DNA from: Pedosphaera sp.
Lineage (GTDB): Bacteria > Verrucomicrobiota > Verrucomicrobiia > Limisphaerales > Pedosphaeraceae
Direction: 5' to 3'
Assembly: GCA_028293325.1 (NCBI GenBank)
Contig: JAQGPA010000191.1
Span: forward strand, 1 to 42,203
DNA: 42,203 nt
Part shown: positions 1-7,186 of the stretch, in pieces
Layout of the letters: the number at the start of each line of letters is the position of its first letter
Position numbering within the stretch: position 1 is the first letter of the stretch
The notes under the pieces: generated by a model
The model's input: the letters and a program-made list of their open reading frames with translations, nothing else
Database searches by the model: none
Told to the model about the DNA's origin: nothing
Made by a program: the position numbers and the translations under genes

Positions 1-2
1 AT

Positions 3-65
3 GCCGACGTTGCCACGTTGGCGCGGCAGGCAATGAGCAATACGTTCAAACTGACTTTCGGTTAA
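3..65 (+). CDS. 3' end of an unidentified gene (partial)
   Basis: Reading from base 3 gives 20 sense codons ending ...LARQAMSNTFKLTFG and a TAA stop at 63-65. The other two forward frames are less protein-like. The peptide has the look of a C-terminal helix and tail (ADVATLARQAM), but it is far too short to assign a family. The rest of the gene lies left of the window. A weak inverted repeat (GTGTTA/TAACAC, about 112-131) follows it but has no T-run, so it is not clearly a terminator. Confidence 0.35.
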   Translation, partial: ADVATLARQAMSNTFKLTFG

Positions 66-227
66 CTCCATGCCCACCAAGAATGCCTCAAACCCTTCGA
101 TTGTCAATTAGTGTTAACAGGCCCTAACACAGAACTATCAACCGTCAAATTGGAAACCGGCTCAGCCTGCGCAACATTCAGCCGAATCGCGCCGCAGCCA
201 CTTGGTTTTACCATCCTCCTGAACAAC

Positions 228-259
228 AAAAAAGGCTTGGGCATCTGTGCCCAAGCCTT
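228..259 (-). terminator. Intrinsic terminator of the pseudopilin gene
   Basis: There is a perfect 12-bp stem (232-243 with 248-259, arm AAGGCTTGGGCA) and a 4-base loop. On the minus strand it is followed by a run of T. It lies 24 bp past the stop codon of the minus-strand pseudopilin gene and fits a Rho-independent terminator for it. There is no T-run on the plus side. Confidence 0.85.
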
Positions 260-282
260 GGTCTTGCGAGAAATTGATTTCT

Positions 283-678
283 TTAATCCAGATGATGACC
301 GGTGGCATCGCCGGGCGCGCCGGGCATGGGGATGCAGGTGGGTGCTGTGTCCAGCGGATTAAGGTTATAGCTGCTCTCAAACTTTCCCGTGGGATCGGCC
401 GGACAGCTCGGCGCGGTGCCCAAAGCGCCACGACCCAGGTAAGGTTGGATGTTGGCGAGTACGGGAGTGGCGTTGCCGCCGGCTTTGGCTTCCAGCGCCC
501 ATTGTTGCTTCGCGCCATCGATCTGGCGCAGGTTGTTGATGCAGGCACTTTGTTGCGCTTTCAAACGGGCACGCACGAAATTAGGAATGGCAATGGTCGC
601 CAACAGGCCAATAATGGCCACCACGATCATGATCTCCACCAAGGTGAAGCCGCCGCTGCGCAAATTCTTTCTAGTCAT
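283..678 (-). CDS. Prepilin-type N-terminal cleavage/methylation protein (pseudopilin)
   Basis: About 131 residues, starting MTRKNLRSGG. A class III prepilin signal follows: a short basic leader, then cleavage after Gly in GGFTLVEIMIVV, with Glu at mature position 5. The hydrophobic helix ends IIGLLATIAIPNFV. Family knowledge: such proteins are processed by the PilD-type peptidase and assemble into type IV pili or type II secretion pseudopili. The C-terminal half is small and Cys/Pro/Gly-rich (CPADPTGKF, then CIPMPGAPG), common in the short pseudopilin-like proteins of Verrucomicrobiota. ATG 678 is preferred over a TTG at 699, which would add seven unrelated residues before the leader. No assembly ATPase or peptidase gene is nearby. 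A strong terminator follows. Confidence 0.88.
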   Translation of the reverse strand: MTRKNLRSGGFTLVEIMIVVAIIGLLATIAIPNFVRARLKAQQSACINNLRQIDGAKQQWALEAKAGGNATPVLANIQPYLGRGALGTAPSCPADPTGKFESSYNLNPLDTAPTCIPMPGAPGDATGHHLD

Positions 679-810
679 ATTTGTTTGCTGGACTGCCAAT
701 TACGACGCGAACCGCCCCGGTGGACTATTCAGTCACACCCGTCCATTCACAATCGCTTGGTGGTGCAGCAATTCCAACCTACCAGAGGTTGTGTTGGAAT
801 CAACCCCCAC

Positions 811-844
811 TTTTACGGAGATAAAAACCGTATTTTTACGGAGA
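811..844. promoter_or_regulatory. Tandem TTTTACGGAGA element with internal palindrome
   Basis: TTTTACGGAGA occurs exactly at 811-821 and again at 834-844, 23 bp apart, close to two helical turns. Between them a reversed half-site gives the perfect palindrome CCGTA-TTTT-TACGG (828-841). The element lies in the divergent spacer between the pseudopilin gene (minus, start 678) and the BI-1-like gene (plus, start 918), so it could serve either. A close variant overlaps the predicted promoter of the outer-membrane barrel gene at 10746-10759. Binding-site function is inferred. Confidence 0.4.
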
Positions 845-917
845 AACCCCTCGGCTGGGGCAATTGGCCTGATAATGACCTTGAAATACCTGACCAGGCA
901 CATAATTCTAACGGGAT

Positions 918-1637
918 ATGGAAACATCAAATCCACTGCTTAAAAGAGCAATCGATTTTTCAGAAGCCCGGGAAACTTCCGCCACCATGAATTTGGAGGG
1001 TGTCGTCAACAAGACCGGCATTCTATTGCTCCTCTGTTTGGCCGCGGGTGCGTTCTCCTGGATGCAGCCAGAATTGCAAGGGCCTTTCATTATCATCGGT
1101 CTGCTGGGTGGCCTGATCACCTGCCTGGTTGGAACCTTCAAGCCGACCACCACACCCATTACGGCTCCGCTCTACGCCGTGCTGGAAGGATTATGCATCG
1201 GGGCGCTTTCTCAAATCATGAACGTCAGATGGCCAGGCATCATGGTAAATGCCCTGTTGCTGACCTTCGGCGTGCTGGCGTTGATGCTCGTGCTCTACAC
1301 GACGAGAATCATTCGCGTGACGGACCGGCTGGTGACGGGTGTGCTGCTGGCCACGGCTTCGGTCGCCCTGGTTTATTTGGTGGATATGGTCATGAGAATG
1401 TTTGGAGCCCAGGTCCCTTATATCCACGAGTCAGGTTTGCTCGGAGTGGGCATCAGCCTGGTGATTGTTGGCATTGCCTCATTTAATTTGCTGATCGATT
1501 TTGCCGTGATTGAAAGCAATATCCGGCAGAGGGCTCCCAAGTATATGGAATGGTATTGCGGGATGGCTTTGCTGATCACTTTGGTGTGGTTATATCTGGA
1601 ACTCCTGCGCCTGCTCTCCAAACTACGCAGCCGGTGA
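918..1637 (+). CDS. Bax inhibitor-1/YccA-like integral membrane protein
   Basis: 239 residues. A hydrophilic N-terminus of about 30 residues with the sequence NPLLKRAIDFSEAR is followed by six to seven hydrophobic segments: about 33-50, 54-71, 80-100, 107-126, 135-158, 174-196 and 214-233. The pattern and length fit the bacterial Bax1-I/YccA group (the BaxI_1 subfamily typical of actinobacteria and Verrucomicrobiota), whose studied relatives conduct calcium or modulate membrane proteases. The exact role here is unknown. The ATG at 918 has only a weak GGGAT upstream. An internal ATG at 987 would remove the conserved-looking N-terminal segment. The gene is monocistronic and convergent with the exonuclease gene downstream. 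Confidence 0.75.
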   Translation: METSNPLLKRAIDFSEARETSATMNLEGVVNKTGILLLLCLAAGAFSWMQPELQGPFIIIGLLGGLITCLVGTFKPTTTPITAPLYAVLEGLCIGALSQIMNVRWPGIMVNALLLTFGVLALMLVLYTTRIIRVTDRLVTGVLLATASVALVYLVDMVMRMFGAQVPYIHESGLLGVGISLVIVGIASFNLLIDFAVIESNIRQRAPKYMEWYCGMALLITLVWLYLELLRLLSKLRSR

Positions 1638-1704
1638 TCTTGGCGAGCGGAATACGCGATATTTCTGAAGCATAAGTTGGATGGATAGCCGCCAACCTTC
1701 TTAA

Positions 1705-2295
1705 TCAAGCGGGCAGCAACGCAGGCAACACTCCCTCGTAAACGGTCAAAGCCGCGTGTGCGGAGGGTCCGGGGAGCATTCCCCACATTTTTTCAACGGC
1801 GCGCGCCAACAGGTCCACATCTCCACGCGCATCATGTCTCTGGCTGCCGACTGCTGAAATTTTCAACCGCGCCAGCACCGCATCCAGCCCATGGCCGCCA
1901 AAACACTTTCCCCAAACCAGCCGCGACAGGTAGATGGAGTCCTGATAATTGATCTTCCGCGTGGGCAAACCGTGCCGGGCACAGCTTTCCTTTAAAAACT
2001 TCATGTCAAACCGATGCCCGTTGTGAGCAATGAGCGTGGCGGCCCCAACATAACGGGAAAAGTCCTGCAACACCTGCCCCAGTCCGGGAGCACCCCGAAC
2101 ATCCGCGTTGGTGATGCCGGTATAACTGGAAATGAAGGCGGGAATGGGACCACCGGGATTGACGTAGGAGAAAAATAAATCTGACTCCCGAATCTTCCCC
2201 GCCACGACTCTCACACCGGCGATTTGGATTATATCGTGCTGAGCGGGTGAAAGACCGGTGGTCTCCAAGTCAAAAATGACAAAATCCTGGTTCAT
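1705..2295 (-). CDS. DnaQ-like 3'-5' exonuclease (DEDDh family)
   Basis: 196 residues, a single exonuclease domain. Motif Exo I is DLETTG (Asp9, Glu11). Exo II is in LIAHNGHRFDMKFL (Asp after HNGHRF). Exo III is HDARGDVDLLA, with His and Asp five residues apart, which places it in the DEDDh class. Family knowledge: this fold proofreads in the polymerase III epsilon subunit and also occurs in stand-alone RNases and DNases. The protein has no polymerase-binding tail or helicase domain, so it is a free-standing exonuclease with unknown substrate. It is convergent with the BI-1-like gene. The start at 2295 places the catalytic strand at residues 5-11, as expected. Confidence 0.88.
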   Translation of the reverse strand: MNQDFVIFDLETTGLSPAQHDIIQIAGVRVVAGKIRESDLFFSYVNPGGPIPAFISSYTGITNADVRGAPGLGQVLQDFSRYVGAATLIAHNGHRFDMKFLKESCARHGLPTRKINYQDSIYLSRLVWGKCFGGHGLDAVLARLKISAVGSQRHDARGDVDLLARAVEKMWGMLPGPSAHAALTVYEGVLPALLPA

Positions 2296-2810
2296 TTATT
2301 ATCGCTTTAACCGTAACAGTTCAGTCCACACCTTCAATGGCAAATCGGACAATCAGGGAGCTTCAGCAGCAAATGGGTGCCTGGTAAAAAGATAAACTAT
2401 TCTGCCTGGATTAGGCTCGACAACACCGACAGGAAATTTATTCTGGCTACCGCCTGGGCGACGTGATGTTTGTCCGGGCGAATTTACCACATGACCATGC
2501 GTTGGCTGTTGCCCTTTATCCGCAGCGTTTTTGCTTTTCGCAGAAATTCCACGAATCGTCATCACTTGATGGGAATGTATCTTAACGAAAGCAACAGTCG
2601 CCGGCGGAAGTCCAATCGTGTTCGGGCGTGAGCAGAGAGTGTTGGCGTAAGGCATCTGGGTATCAACTGAAAGCACCCCTCGCGTTTTAATCGCTGGAAG
2701 CCTGGGGATTTTCTCCGCTAAAACGTCCGGACGCCAAGAACCTAGCCAACTTCCTTGTCTCGGTTGTTAGTCAGGCCGCAAAGGCCCGCAAACTCCCTGC
2801 CAATAAAAAA
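2296..2810. other. Stretch without a convincing gene
   Basis: About 515 bases between the exonuclease gene and tRNA-Val. A 107-codon open frame exists on the minus strand (2353-2676), but its product is Pro/Arg/Thr-rich, shows no motif, and has no clear ribosome-binding site. A TTTTCTCCGCTAAAA sequence near 2711-2725 resembles the element seen upstream of the pseudopilin and outer-membrane barrel genes. Nothing else is recognisable. It may be decayed sequence related to the scarred region just downstream. Confidence 0.4.
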
Positions 2811-2885
2811 TGGTGCGCGATACAGGGTTCGAACCTGTGACCCCTACCGTGTCAAGGTAATGCTCTACCACTGAGCTAACCGCGC
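2811..2885 (-). tRNA. tRNA-Val (anticodon GAC)
   Basis: Read on the minus strand, a full cloverleaf is visible. The acceptor GCGCGGT pairs with ATCGCGC. The D arm is GCTCAGTGGTAGAGC. The anticodon stem TACC/GGTA encloses TTGACAC, giving anticodon GAC. The T arm contains GGTTCGAACCC. The discriminator A is followed by an encoded CCA (2811-2813) and then a T-run (TTTTTT) that probably ends transcription. Confidence 0.96.
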
Positions 2886-2975
2886 AACTCCAAAACGGGC
2901 GGATACTCTGACAAACCCCAAGGTAAATTGGCAAGCCTGAATTCGCCAGTAATTTTGGCCACCAGCGCCAGCCAC

Positions 2976-3177
2976 GCCTGCGCCACAGATAATTCGCTCC
3001 TTTCCCGTATTTGCCGGTTGATTCCGGTTGCCGGTTTGGAAGATTTTAGCCGCGATTTATGGCTGAAATTCAGCGCGCTCTCCTTTCGGTCTCGGATAAA
3101 ACCGGGCTAATTCCCCTCGCCCAGGCCCTCCTGCAAGCCGGCGTGGCGCTTATCGCCACTGGCGGCACCGCGAAGGC
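2976..3177 (+). repeat. Direct repeat copy 1 (purH upstream region plus 5' codons)
   Basis: This 202-base block aligns without gaps to 4462-4663, the block that ends inside intact purH. I count about 19 mismatches (roughly 90% identity), mostly transitions. It covers about 83 bases upstream of the purH start and the first 40 codons. Identity ends abruptly at AAGGC on the right and around GCCTGCGCCAC on the left. Confidence 0.93.
3059..3177 (+). pseudogene. purH: Truncated second copy of the purH 5' end
   Basis: ATG 3059 opens a frame beginning [20 protein letters not shown], nearly the same as the N-terminus of intact PurH at 4545. Homology stops after about 40 codons (GGTAKA). The frame then runs into unrelated sequence and a stop near 3316. 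Only the start of the IMP cyclohydrolase (MGS-like) domain is present, so it cannot be functional. Differences from the intact copy are mainly synonymous (Arg, Asp, Leu, Ala and Thr codons), with Glu/Lys and Ala/Ser replacements. This suggests that the lineage of this copy was once under coding constraint. Confidence 0.88.
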
Positions 3178-3350
3178 ATTTTTGCCGGCGGGAACAAGTG
3201 GACGCGCTCATCAGCGAATGCCCGAGTGTGGAAATGAGGTTCATCCTGTTCGCCGGCTGCCATGCCGGCTTGCACACGGAGGAGACCCATTTCGCGGAAT
3301 GAAATGGCAACGCTAACGTGATTGGTTCTCGATGCCGGACTCAAACCCAA
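3178..3350 (+). pseudogene. Tyrosine recombinase/integrase remnant
   Basis: Right after the purH fragment one forward frame reads [20 protein letters not shown], then [14 protein letters not shown], then soon a stop. A shifted frame continues with LVLDAGLKPKKGDF. This matches the start of the catalytic domain of phage-type integrases, in which a strand (RFILFAG.HAGLR..EI) carries the first catalytic Arg and is followed by a W-F-D-L-DAGL segment. Here the catalytic Arg position is His (HAGLH), the frame is broken, and both ends are missing. The family call rests on short motif similarity. Confidence 0.5.
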
Positions 3351-3361
3351 AAAAGGTGATT

Positions 3362-4201
3362 TCACAGCCCGGTCTCCGGACCCCCTTTTGAATGGCGACT
3401 TCGCCCACTGCCGGAATGCCCGACTTCTCCAGCACCAGCTGGGCCTCCCCGGCGGCCACTGTGCTGTCGGGCTGCCAACTCGTTCATCATGGCTTCCTCA
3501 CTCGGATACTCGATGAACCCATCCGGCGGGAGAAACAACTTTGCCGGAGACATCTCCATCCGGATTTGTGAGAATGTGATGGTATAGGGCGCTGGCTCCT
3601 CGGTCGAGGCGATGCGGACTGGCAACCCGGCCAGGTCACGGGCACGCGAAACCCCGAGCCTCGACTGTTTGCCATCGCTGCCGTCCACAACCAAGGTTGC
3701 CTGTTCGATGGGATGGCCTTCAATTTTTTCCACCGTGTTTGGTGCGCTTTTAAAAGCCTGATTGGTGTACTGAACAGAGGAGGCAATTGGCGCATAGGCT
3801 TGAAGGGCTTCACTCAGAATGTATCCCCGGTTGTTGGTCGCATCCCAAATAAAGCTGTACCCACCAGCCCGAGCGTGTTTGCCCGTCCCCTCGGTCGGTT
3901 CGAAGAAAAACTTGCCTCCCTGTGCGACCAATTGGCCTGATCCCGAGCTCAGGGGGCCGGAAGGGCCGGATGCCCTCACCCGGGCGCTGAACCCGACCGA
4001 GTTCATCAGCATCACGCCGGCCGGACCGGTAAGAAAGACCGGAGGCTGGGGTAGAAATTCCTCTCCGCTTGCCGAGGCCTTGTTCTCGCGCCGATCCGGC
4101 TGCGCGCAACCGCCGGCCAGCAGCGCAATGGCCAGGGCCAATGACCCAGAAAGAAGTCTAGGGCAACTCCGGTTTCGCGCGTTCGCTTTTGGATTTTTCA
4201 T
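3362..4201 (-). CDS. Putative lipoprotein, C-terminus probably frameshifted
   Basis: About 279 residues from ATG 4201. The N-terminus is basic, followed by a hydrophobic segment and the lipobox LLAGGC, so it is an exported, lipid-anchored protein. The body is soluble and mostly beta (PPVFLTGPAGVMLMNSVGFS, later GGKFFFEPTEG, GYSFIWDATNNRGYILSEAL, YTITFSQIRMEMSP). I do not recognise the family. After MMNELAARQ the called frame turns Gly/Arg-rich. The frame shifted by +1 reads STVAAGEAQLVLEKSGIP with typical GC-ending codons, pointing to a frameshift near 3475-3490. GTG 4213 and ATG 4207 are alternative starts; GGTGG lies about 8 bases before ATG 4201. The gene sits inverted between two gene remnants. 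Confidence 0.65.
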   Translation of the reverse strand: MKNPKANARNRSCPRLLSGSLALAIALLAGGCAQPDRRENKASASGEEFLPQPPVFLTGPAGVMLMNSVGFSARVRASGPSGPLSSGSGQLVAQGGKFFFEPTEGTGKHARAGGYSFIWDATNNRGYILSEALQAYAPIASSVQYTNQAFKSAPNTVEKIEGHPIEQATLVVDGSDGKQSRLGVSRARDLAGLPVRIASTEEPAPYTITFSQIRMEMSPAKLFLPPDGFIEYPSEEAMMNELAARQHSGRRGGPAGAGEVGHSGSGRSRHSKGGPETGL

Positions 4202-4227
4202 GTTCATATCCACCAGTTAAAACTCCC

Positions 4228-4475
4228 GCAACCTTAACGCGAAAACACTCGTTGAGCCAACGACAAGTCGTCGAAAAATTCGGCTGGCAGTTCCGACTTC
4301 GGGACAAAGTGATCCAGACCGGGAACAATTACGACAAGGACGTGTTCAATGGCGACATTGGGCAGATTGTAAAAATTGATCTGGTGGAGCGGGAGGTCAT
4401 GGTGCGGTTTGACCAGTGGGAGGTGCTTTACGATTTTGACGAGCTGGATGAGGTGTCCCTGGCCTGCGCCACGGA
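4228..4475 (+). pseudogene. recD2: RecD2-type helicase remnant
   Basis: A fragment of about 80 codons in two frames. It starts RNLNAKTLVEP, then after a frame change near 4260 continues VEKFGWQFRLRDKVIQTGNN, YDKDVFNGDIGQIVKID and YDFDELDEVSLACAT. This matches the segment of RecD2/TraA-type helicases (PF13538/SH3 region) just before the conserved LAYA.SIHKSQG motif. The Walker A domain, the rest of the helicase and the C-terminal motif are absent. The sequence runs directly into the 202-base repeat at 4462, with which its last bases overlap. It is a relic, not a working gene. Confidence 0.72.
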
Positions 4476-4663
4476 TATTTCGCTCCCTTTCCGCATTTGC
4501 CGGTTGACTCTGGTTGCCGGTTTGGAAGATTTTAGTCGCGATCTATGGCAAAAATTCAGCGTGCTCTCCTTTCGGTCTCGGACAAAACCGGGCTGATTCC
4601 CCTCGCCCAAGCCCTCCTGCAAGCCGGCGTGGCGCTAATCTCCACCGGCGGCACCGCCAAGGC
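4462..4663 (+). repeat. Direct repeat copy 2 (upstream region and 5' end of intact purH)
   Basis: Partner of 2976-3177, gap-free and about 90% identical over 202 bases. It includes the native upstream region of purH and the first 40 codons. The first bases (GCCTGCGCCAC) are also the last recognisable codons of the RecD2 remnant, so the two homologies meet here. Confidence 0.93.
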
Positions 4664-6098
4664 CTTGCGCGACGCGGGGCTCGAGGTGATGGATCTCAGC
4701 GCCTATACCGGCTTCCCCGAGATGATGGATGGCCGCGTCAAGACGCTGCATCCCAAGATCCACGGCGGCTTGCTTTATATCCGCGGCAACGCCACGCATG
4801 AAGCCGCCGCCCGCACCCATGAGATCCAGCCCATCGACCTGGTGGTCGTAAATCTCTATCCCTTTGAACAAACGGTCGCCAGGCAGAATGTCACGCTGCA
4901 CGAGGCAATCGAAAACATCGACATCGGCGGCCCATCGATGTTGCGGAGCGCGGCGAAGAATCACGAGAGCGTCACGGTGGTGGTGGACCCGGCGGATTAT
5001 GCGGAGGTAGCCCGGCAAATTGCTGAAACTGGCGGCACAACACTGGAGTTGCGGCGCAAACTCGCCGCCAAGGTTTTCGCGCGCACGGCCGAATATGATG
5101 GTGCGATTGCCGCGCATTTGGGCAAAGCTTTTGCGCCGACTGCGACCGCTGTGCTGCCGTCCTCCCTTGCCCTTCAGGCGCCGCTGGCCCAGACGTTGCG
5201 TTACGGTGAAAATCCGCACCAGGCGGCGGCGTTATATGGTCGTTTTCACGAATACTTCCAACAACTGCACGGCAAGGAGCTGTCGTTTAATAATATTTTG
5301 GACCTGACCGCAGCGGCCAGTTTGATTACGGAGTTCGCCGCCGACGGTCCGACCCTCGCCATCCTCAAGCACACGAATCCGTGCGGCGTTGGCCAGGGCG
5401 CGAACCTGCGCGAGGCCTGGGACAAAGCGTATGCCACTGACAAGCAAGCCCCGTTCGGCGGTATTATCGCCGTGAATCAACCGCTCGACCTTGCCTGCGC
5501 CGAGGCGATTGTTGAGATTTTTAGCGAGGTCATCGTGGCGCCGGATTTTCAGCCGGATGCCCTGGCCCTGTTGCAAAAGAAAAAGAACCTGCGCTTGTTG
5601 AAAGTGCTGAAGAATCCGCTCGCGGCCAGGCCGTGGGACGTGCGGAGTGTGGGCGCAGACTCATTTCTGCTGCAGGAACGCGATTTGAAGATCACCACGG
5701 TGGGAGATTTGAAAGTGGTGACCCGGCGTCAACCGACCCCGGCCGAATTGCAGGCCATGCTCTTTGGCTGGCGGGTGGTGAAGCACATTAAATCCAACGC
5801 CATCCTCTACGCCAATGCCGACCGCACCGTGGGCATCGGCGCCGGCCAGATGAGCCGCGTTGATTCCAGCCGCATTGCGGTCTGGAAGGCGGGCGAAGCG
5901 GGGCTTTCCCTCAAAGGGAGCGTGGTGTGCAGCGACGCGTTCTTTCCGTTCCCGGATGGGTTGATTGCAGCGGCTGAGGCGGGTGCAACGGCGGCGATTC
6001 AACCGGGCGGCTCCGTGCGCGATGCCGAGGTCATTGCCGCGGCGGACGAGCGGAACCTGGCCATGGCGTTCACGGGCGTGCGCCACTTCCGTCACTAA
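4545..6098 (+). CDS. purH: Bifunctional AICAR transformylase/IMP cyclohydrolase PurH
   Basis: 517 residues, the usual length. The protein performs the last two steps of IMP synthesis: formylation of AICAR with 10-formyl-THF, then ring closure. The N-terminal MGS-like cyclohydrolase domain (about 1-150) shows [34 protein letters not shown] and [16 protein letters not shown]. The C-terminal transformylase domain shows [19 protein letters not shown], the catalytic [31 protein letters not shown] and [10 protein letters not shown]. The start is fixed by the conserved [14 protein letters not shown]. Upstream is a partial duplication of its own 5' region plus a recD2 relic, so its promoter region has been rearranged. 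Its TAA overlaps the stop codon of the convergent FHA gene. Confidence 0.97.
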   Translation: MAKIQRALLSVSDKTGLIPLAQALLQAGVALISTGGTAKALRDAGLEVMDLSAYTGFPEMMDGRVKTLHPKIHGGLLYIRGNATHEAAARTHEIQPIDLVVVNLYPFEQTVARQNVTLHEAIENIDIGGPSMLRSAAKNHESVTVVVDPADYAEVARQIAETGGTTLELRRKLAAKVFARTAEYDGAIAAHLGKAFAPTATAVLPSSLALQAPLAQTLRYGENPHQAAALYGRFHEYFQQLHGKELSFNNILDLTAAASLITEFAADGPTLAILKHTNPCGVGQGANLREAWDKAYATDKQAPFGGIIAVNQPLDLACAEAIVEIFSEVIVAPDFQPDALALLQKKKNLRLLKVLKNPLAARPWDVRSVGADSFLLQERDLKITTVGDLKVVTRRQPTPAELQAMLFGWRVVKHIKSNAILYANADRTVGIGAGQMSRVDSSRIAVWKAGEAGLSLKGSVVCSDAFFPFPDGLIAAAEAGATAAIQPGGSVRDAEVIAAADERNLAMAFTGVRHFRH

Positions 6099-6484
6099 CG
6101 AATCATGCGGTAGATCAAGGCCAGTTGGCCGGCGGTAATCACCACCAAAGCCGCCCAGGTGAGCCATTCGCGCAGGCGCAGGCTGGACTGGCGCGTTTCA
6201 TCCAGCCAAAAGCGAATCTTCAAGGCGCCGATCTCAATGCAGTCGCCATTGCGCAGGACAGCCTGCTGGAAGGGTTGGCCGTTGATGGCGGCGATGGCAT
6301 GAGGTTGCGCAGTTAAAACGAAGCCGTTTTCGGAATCAAGGGCGAGTTCCAGATGCTGGTCCCAAACCCCGGCCTCCTCCGAGCAAAGATCCGCTGACGC
6401 GGAACGTCCGATGTGAAAAGGAAAATGGCGGGCAACCCATTTGGTACCCGCCATTTTTCCGGAAAGAACTTTAAGTTGGACCAT
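6095..6484 (-). CDS. Small FHA-domain protein with C-terminal membrane anchor
   Basis: 129 residues. Residues about 1-95 look like a forkhead-associated fold: [14 protein letters not shown] (GRS loop), QHLELALD in place of the usual S-x-x-H strand, and [20 protein letters not shown] (the NG-x(n)-L.NGD motif). Residues about 106-127 form one transmembrane helix ([19 protein letters not shown]) with a short basic tail, so the FHA head should face the cytoplasm. FHA domains bind phosphothreonine peptides. The ATG directly abuts the TAA of the export lipoprotein gene (TAA|ATG), indicating translational coupling within the exopolysaccharide operon. The canonical phosphopeptide-contact residues are only partly present. 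Confidence 0.75.
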   Translation of the reverse strand: MVQLKVLSGKMAGTKWVARHFPFHIGRSASADLCSEEAGVWDQHLELALDSENGFVLTAQPHAIAAINGQPFQQAVLRNGDCIEIGALKIRFWLDETRQSSLRLREWLTWAALVVITAGQLALIYRMIR

Positions 6485-7150
6485 TTATAATATCCGCTTC
6501 CGCACAAAGACCTGGTCCCCGGGGAAGATTTCCACATTTAACTCGGGATGATCCAGCGCTTTGGAGGCGTTAACCTTTTCCTGTTTCTTGCCCGCGCGGG
6601 TAATTACGATGTGGCTCTTCCAGGCAAAGTCAGTGAATCCACCCGCAGTATCGATGGCCCCCAAAACGGTCATCCGCCCGCTGTAAACCTGGCGACCGGG
6701 ACTCTTTACCTCGCCACCCACCGTAAAGAAATGGTCGGCGGTCTTGACGATGGGTGTCAGGTTCTTGAAATACGCGGGCACATAGGTCTTATAGATCTCC
6801 TTCTCCAACTGACCCGCGGTTTTTCCTTCGGCTTGAAATTGCTGATTATAGATCAGGGTGATCGTGCCATCGTCCTTGACCTGCGTCTCGATGGGCGCAA
6901 GCGGAATGACTAAATCCTGAAAAGTAATGGTGACGAGATCCCCGATATGAAGAATGGGGGAGCCGTTGGGATCGACAATCCGTACCGGTGCGGTGCTCGC
7001 GGCTCCCGCGCCAGCCATGGTCGGCGCATCCGCCGCCAACGGATCAAAGGCAAAACCTGAGGAAGCAGAGTGACATCCAACCAGAAGGCTGCCGGCGCAC
7101 ATCGCTGCAACCCACTTTAGACAACGTCCGTAAAATTTCATAAGGTCCAT
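6485..7150 (-). CDS. Polysaccharide export lipoprotein (Wza/BexD-like)
   Basis: 221 residues. An N-terminal signal with lipobox SLLVGC predicts a lipid-anchored periplasmic or outer-membrane protein. Residues about 55-140 match the Poly_export domain (LHIGDLVTITFQDL, VKDDGTITLIYNQQFQAEGK, AGQLEKEIYKTYVP). Residues about 140-221 form one SLBB-type domain (FFTVGGEVKSPGRQVYSG, VLGAIDTAGGFTDFAW, VEIFPGDQVFVRKRIL). It is shorter than E. coli Wza, with only one SLBB repeat and no clear C-terminal membrane helix. It follows the BY-kinase gene by about 36 bp and is directly coupled to the FHA gene. ATG 7141 is an alternative start. Role: periplasmic and outer-membrane conduit for an exopolysaccharide. 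Confidence 0.9.
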   Translation of the reverse strand: MDLMKFYGRCLKWVAAMCAGSLLVGCHSASSGFAFDPLAADAPTMAGAGAASTAPVRIVDPNGSPILHIGDLVTITFQDLVIPLAPIETQVKDDGTITLIYNQQFQAEGKTAGQLEKEIYKTYVPAYFKNLTPIVKTADHFFTVGGEVKSPGRQVYSGRMTVLGAIDTAGGFTDFAWKSHIVITRAGKKQEKVNASKALDHPELNVEIFPGDQVFVRKRIL

Positions 7151-7186
7151 GCTTGCTAATCAAATCAGAATTGAATTGGTGACGGT

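Noticed and set aside
2353..2676. Open frame of 107 codons on the minus strand upstream of the exonuclease gene
   Set aside because: The product is Pro/Thr/Arg-rich without motifs, lacks a convincing start signal, and lies in a stretch that looks non-coding. Kept only as a gap description.
2811..2885. tRNA-Val as the attachment site of the integrase remnant
   Set aside because: The integrase relic lies on the 5' side of the tRNA and no repeat of the tRNA 3' end is found near the purH repeats. The repeats themselves are purH sequence, not tRNA sequence.
4189..4596. Single 135-codon plus-strand gene spanning the RecD2 piece into purH sequence
   Set aside because: The first part is a truncated helicase segment with a frameshift, and the last part is the purH leader in a wrong frame, so it is a chance fusion frame, not a gene.
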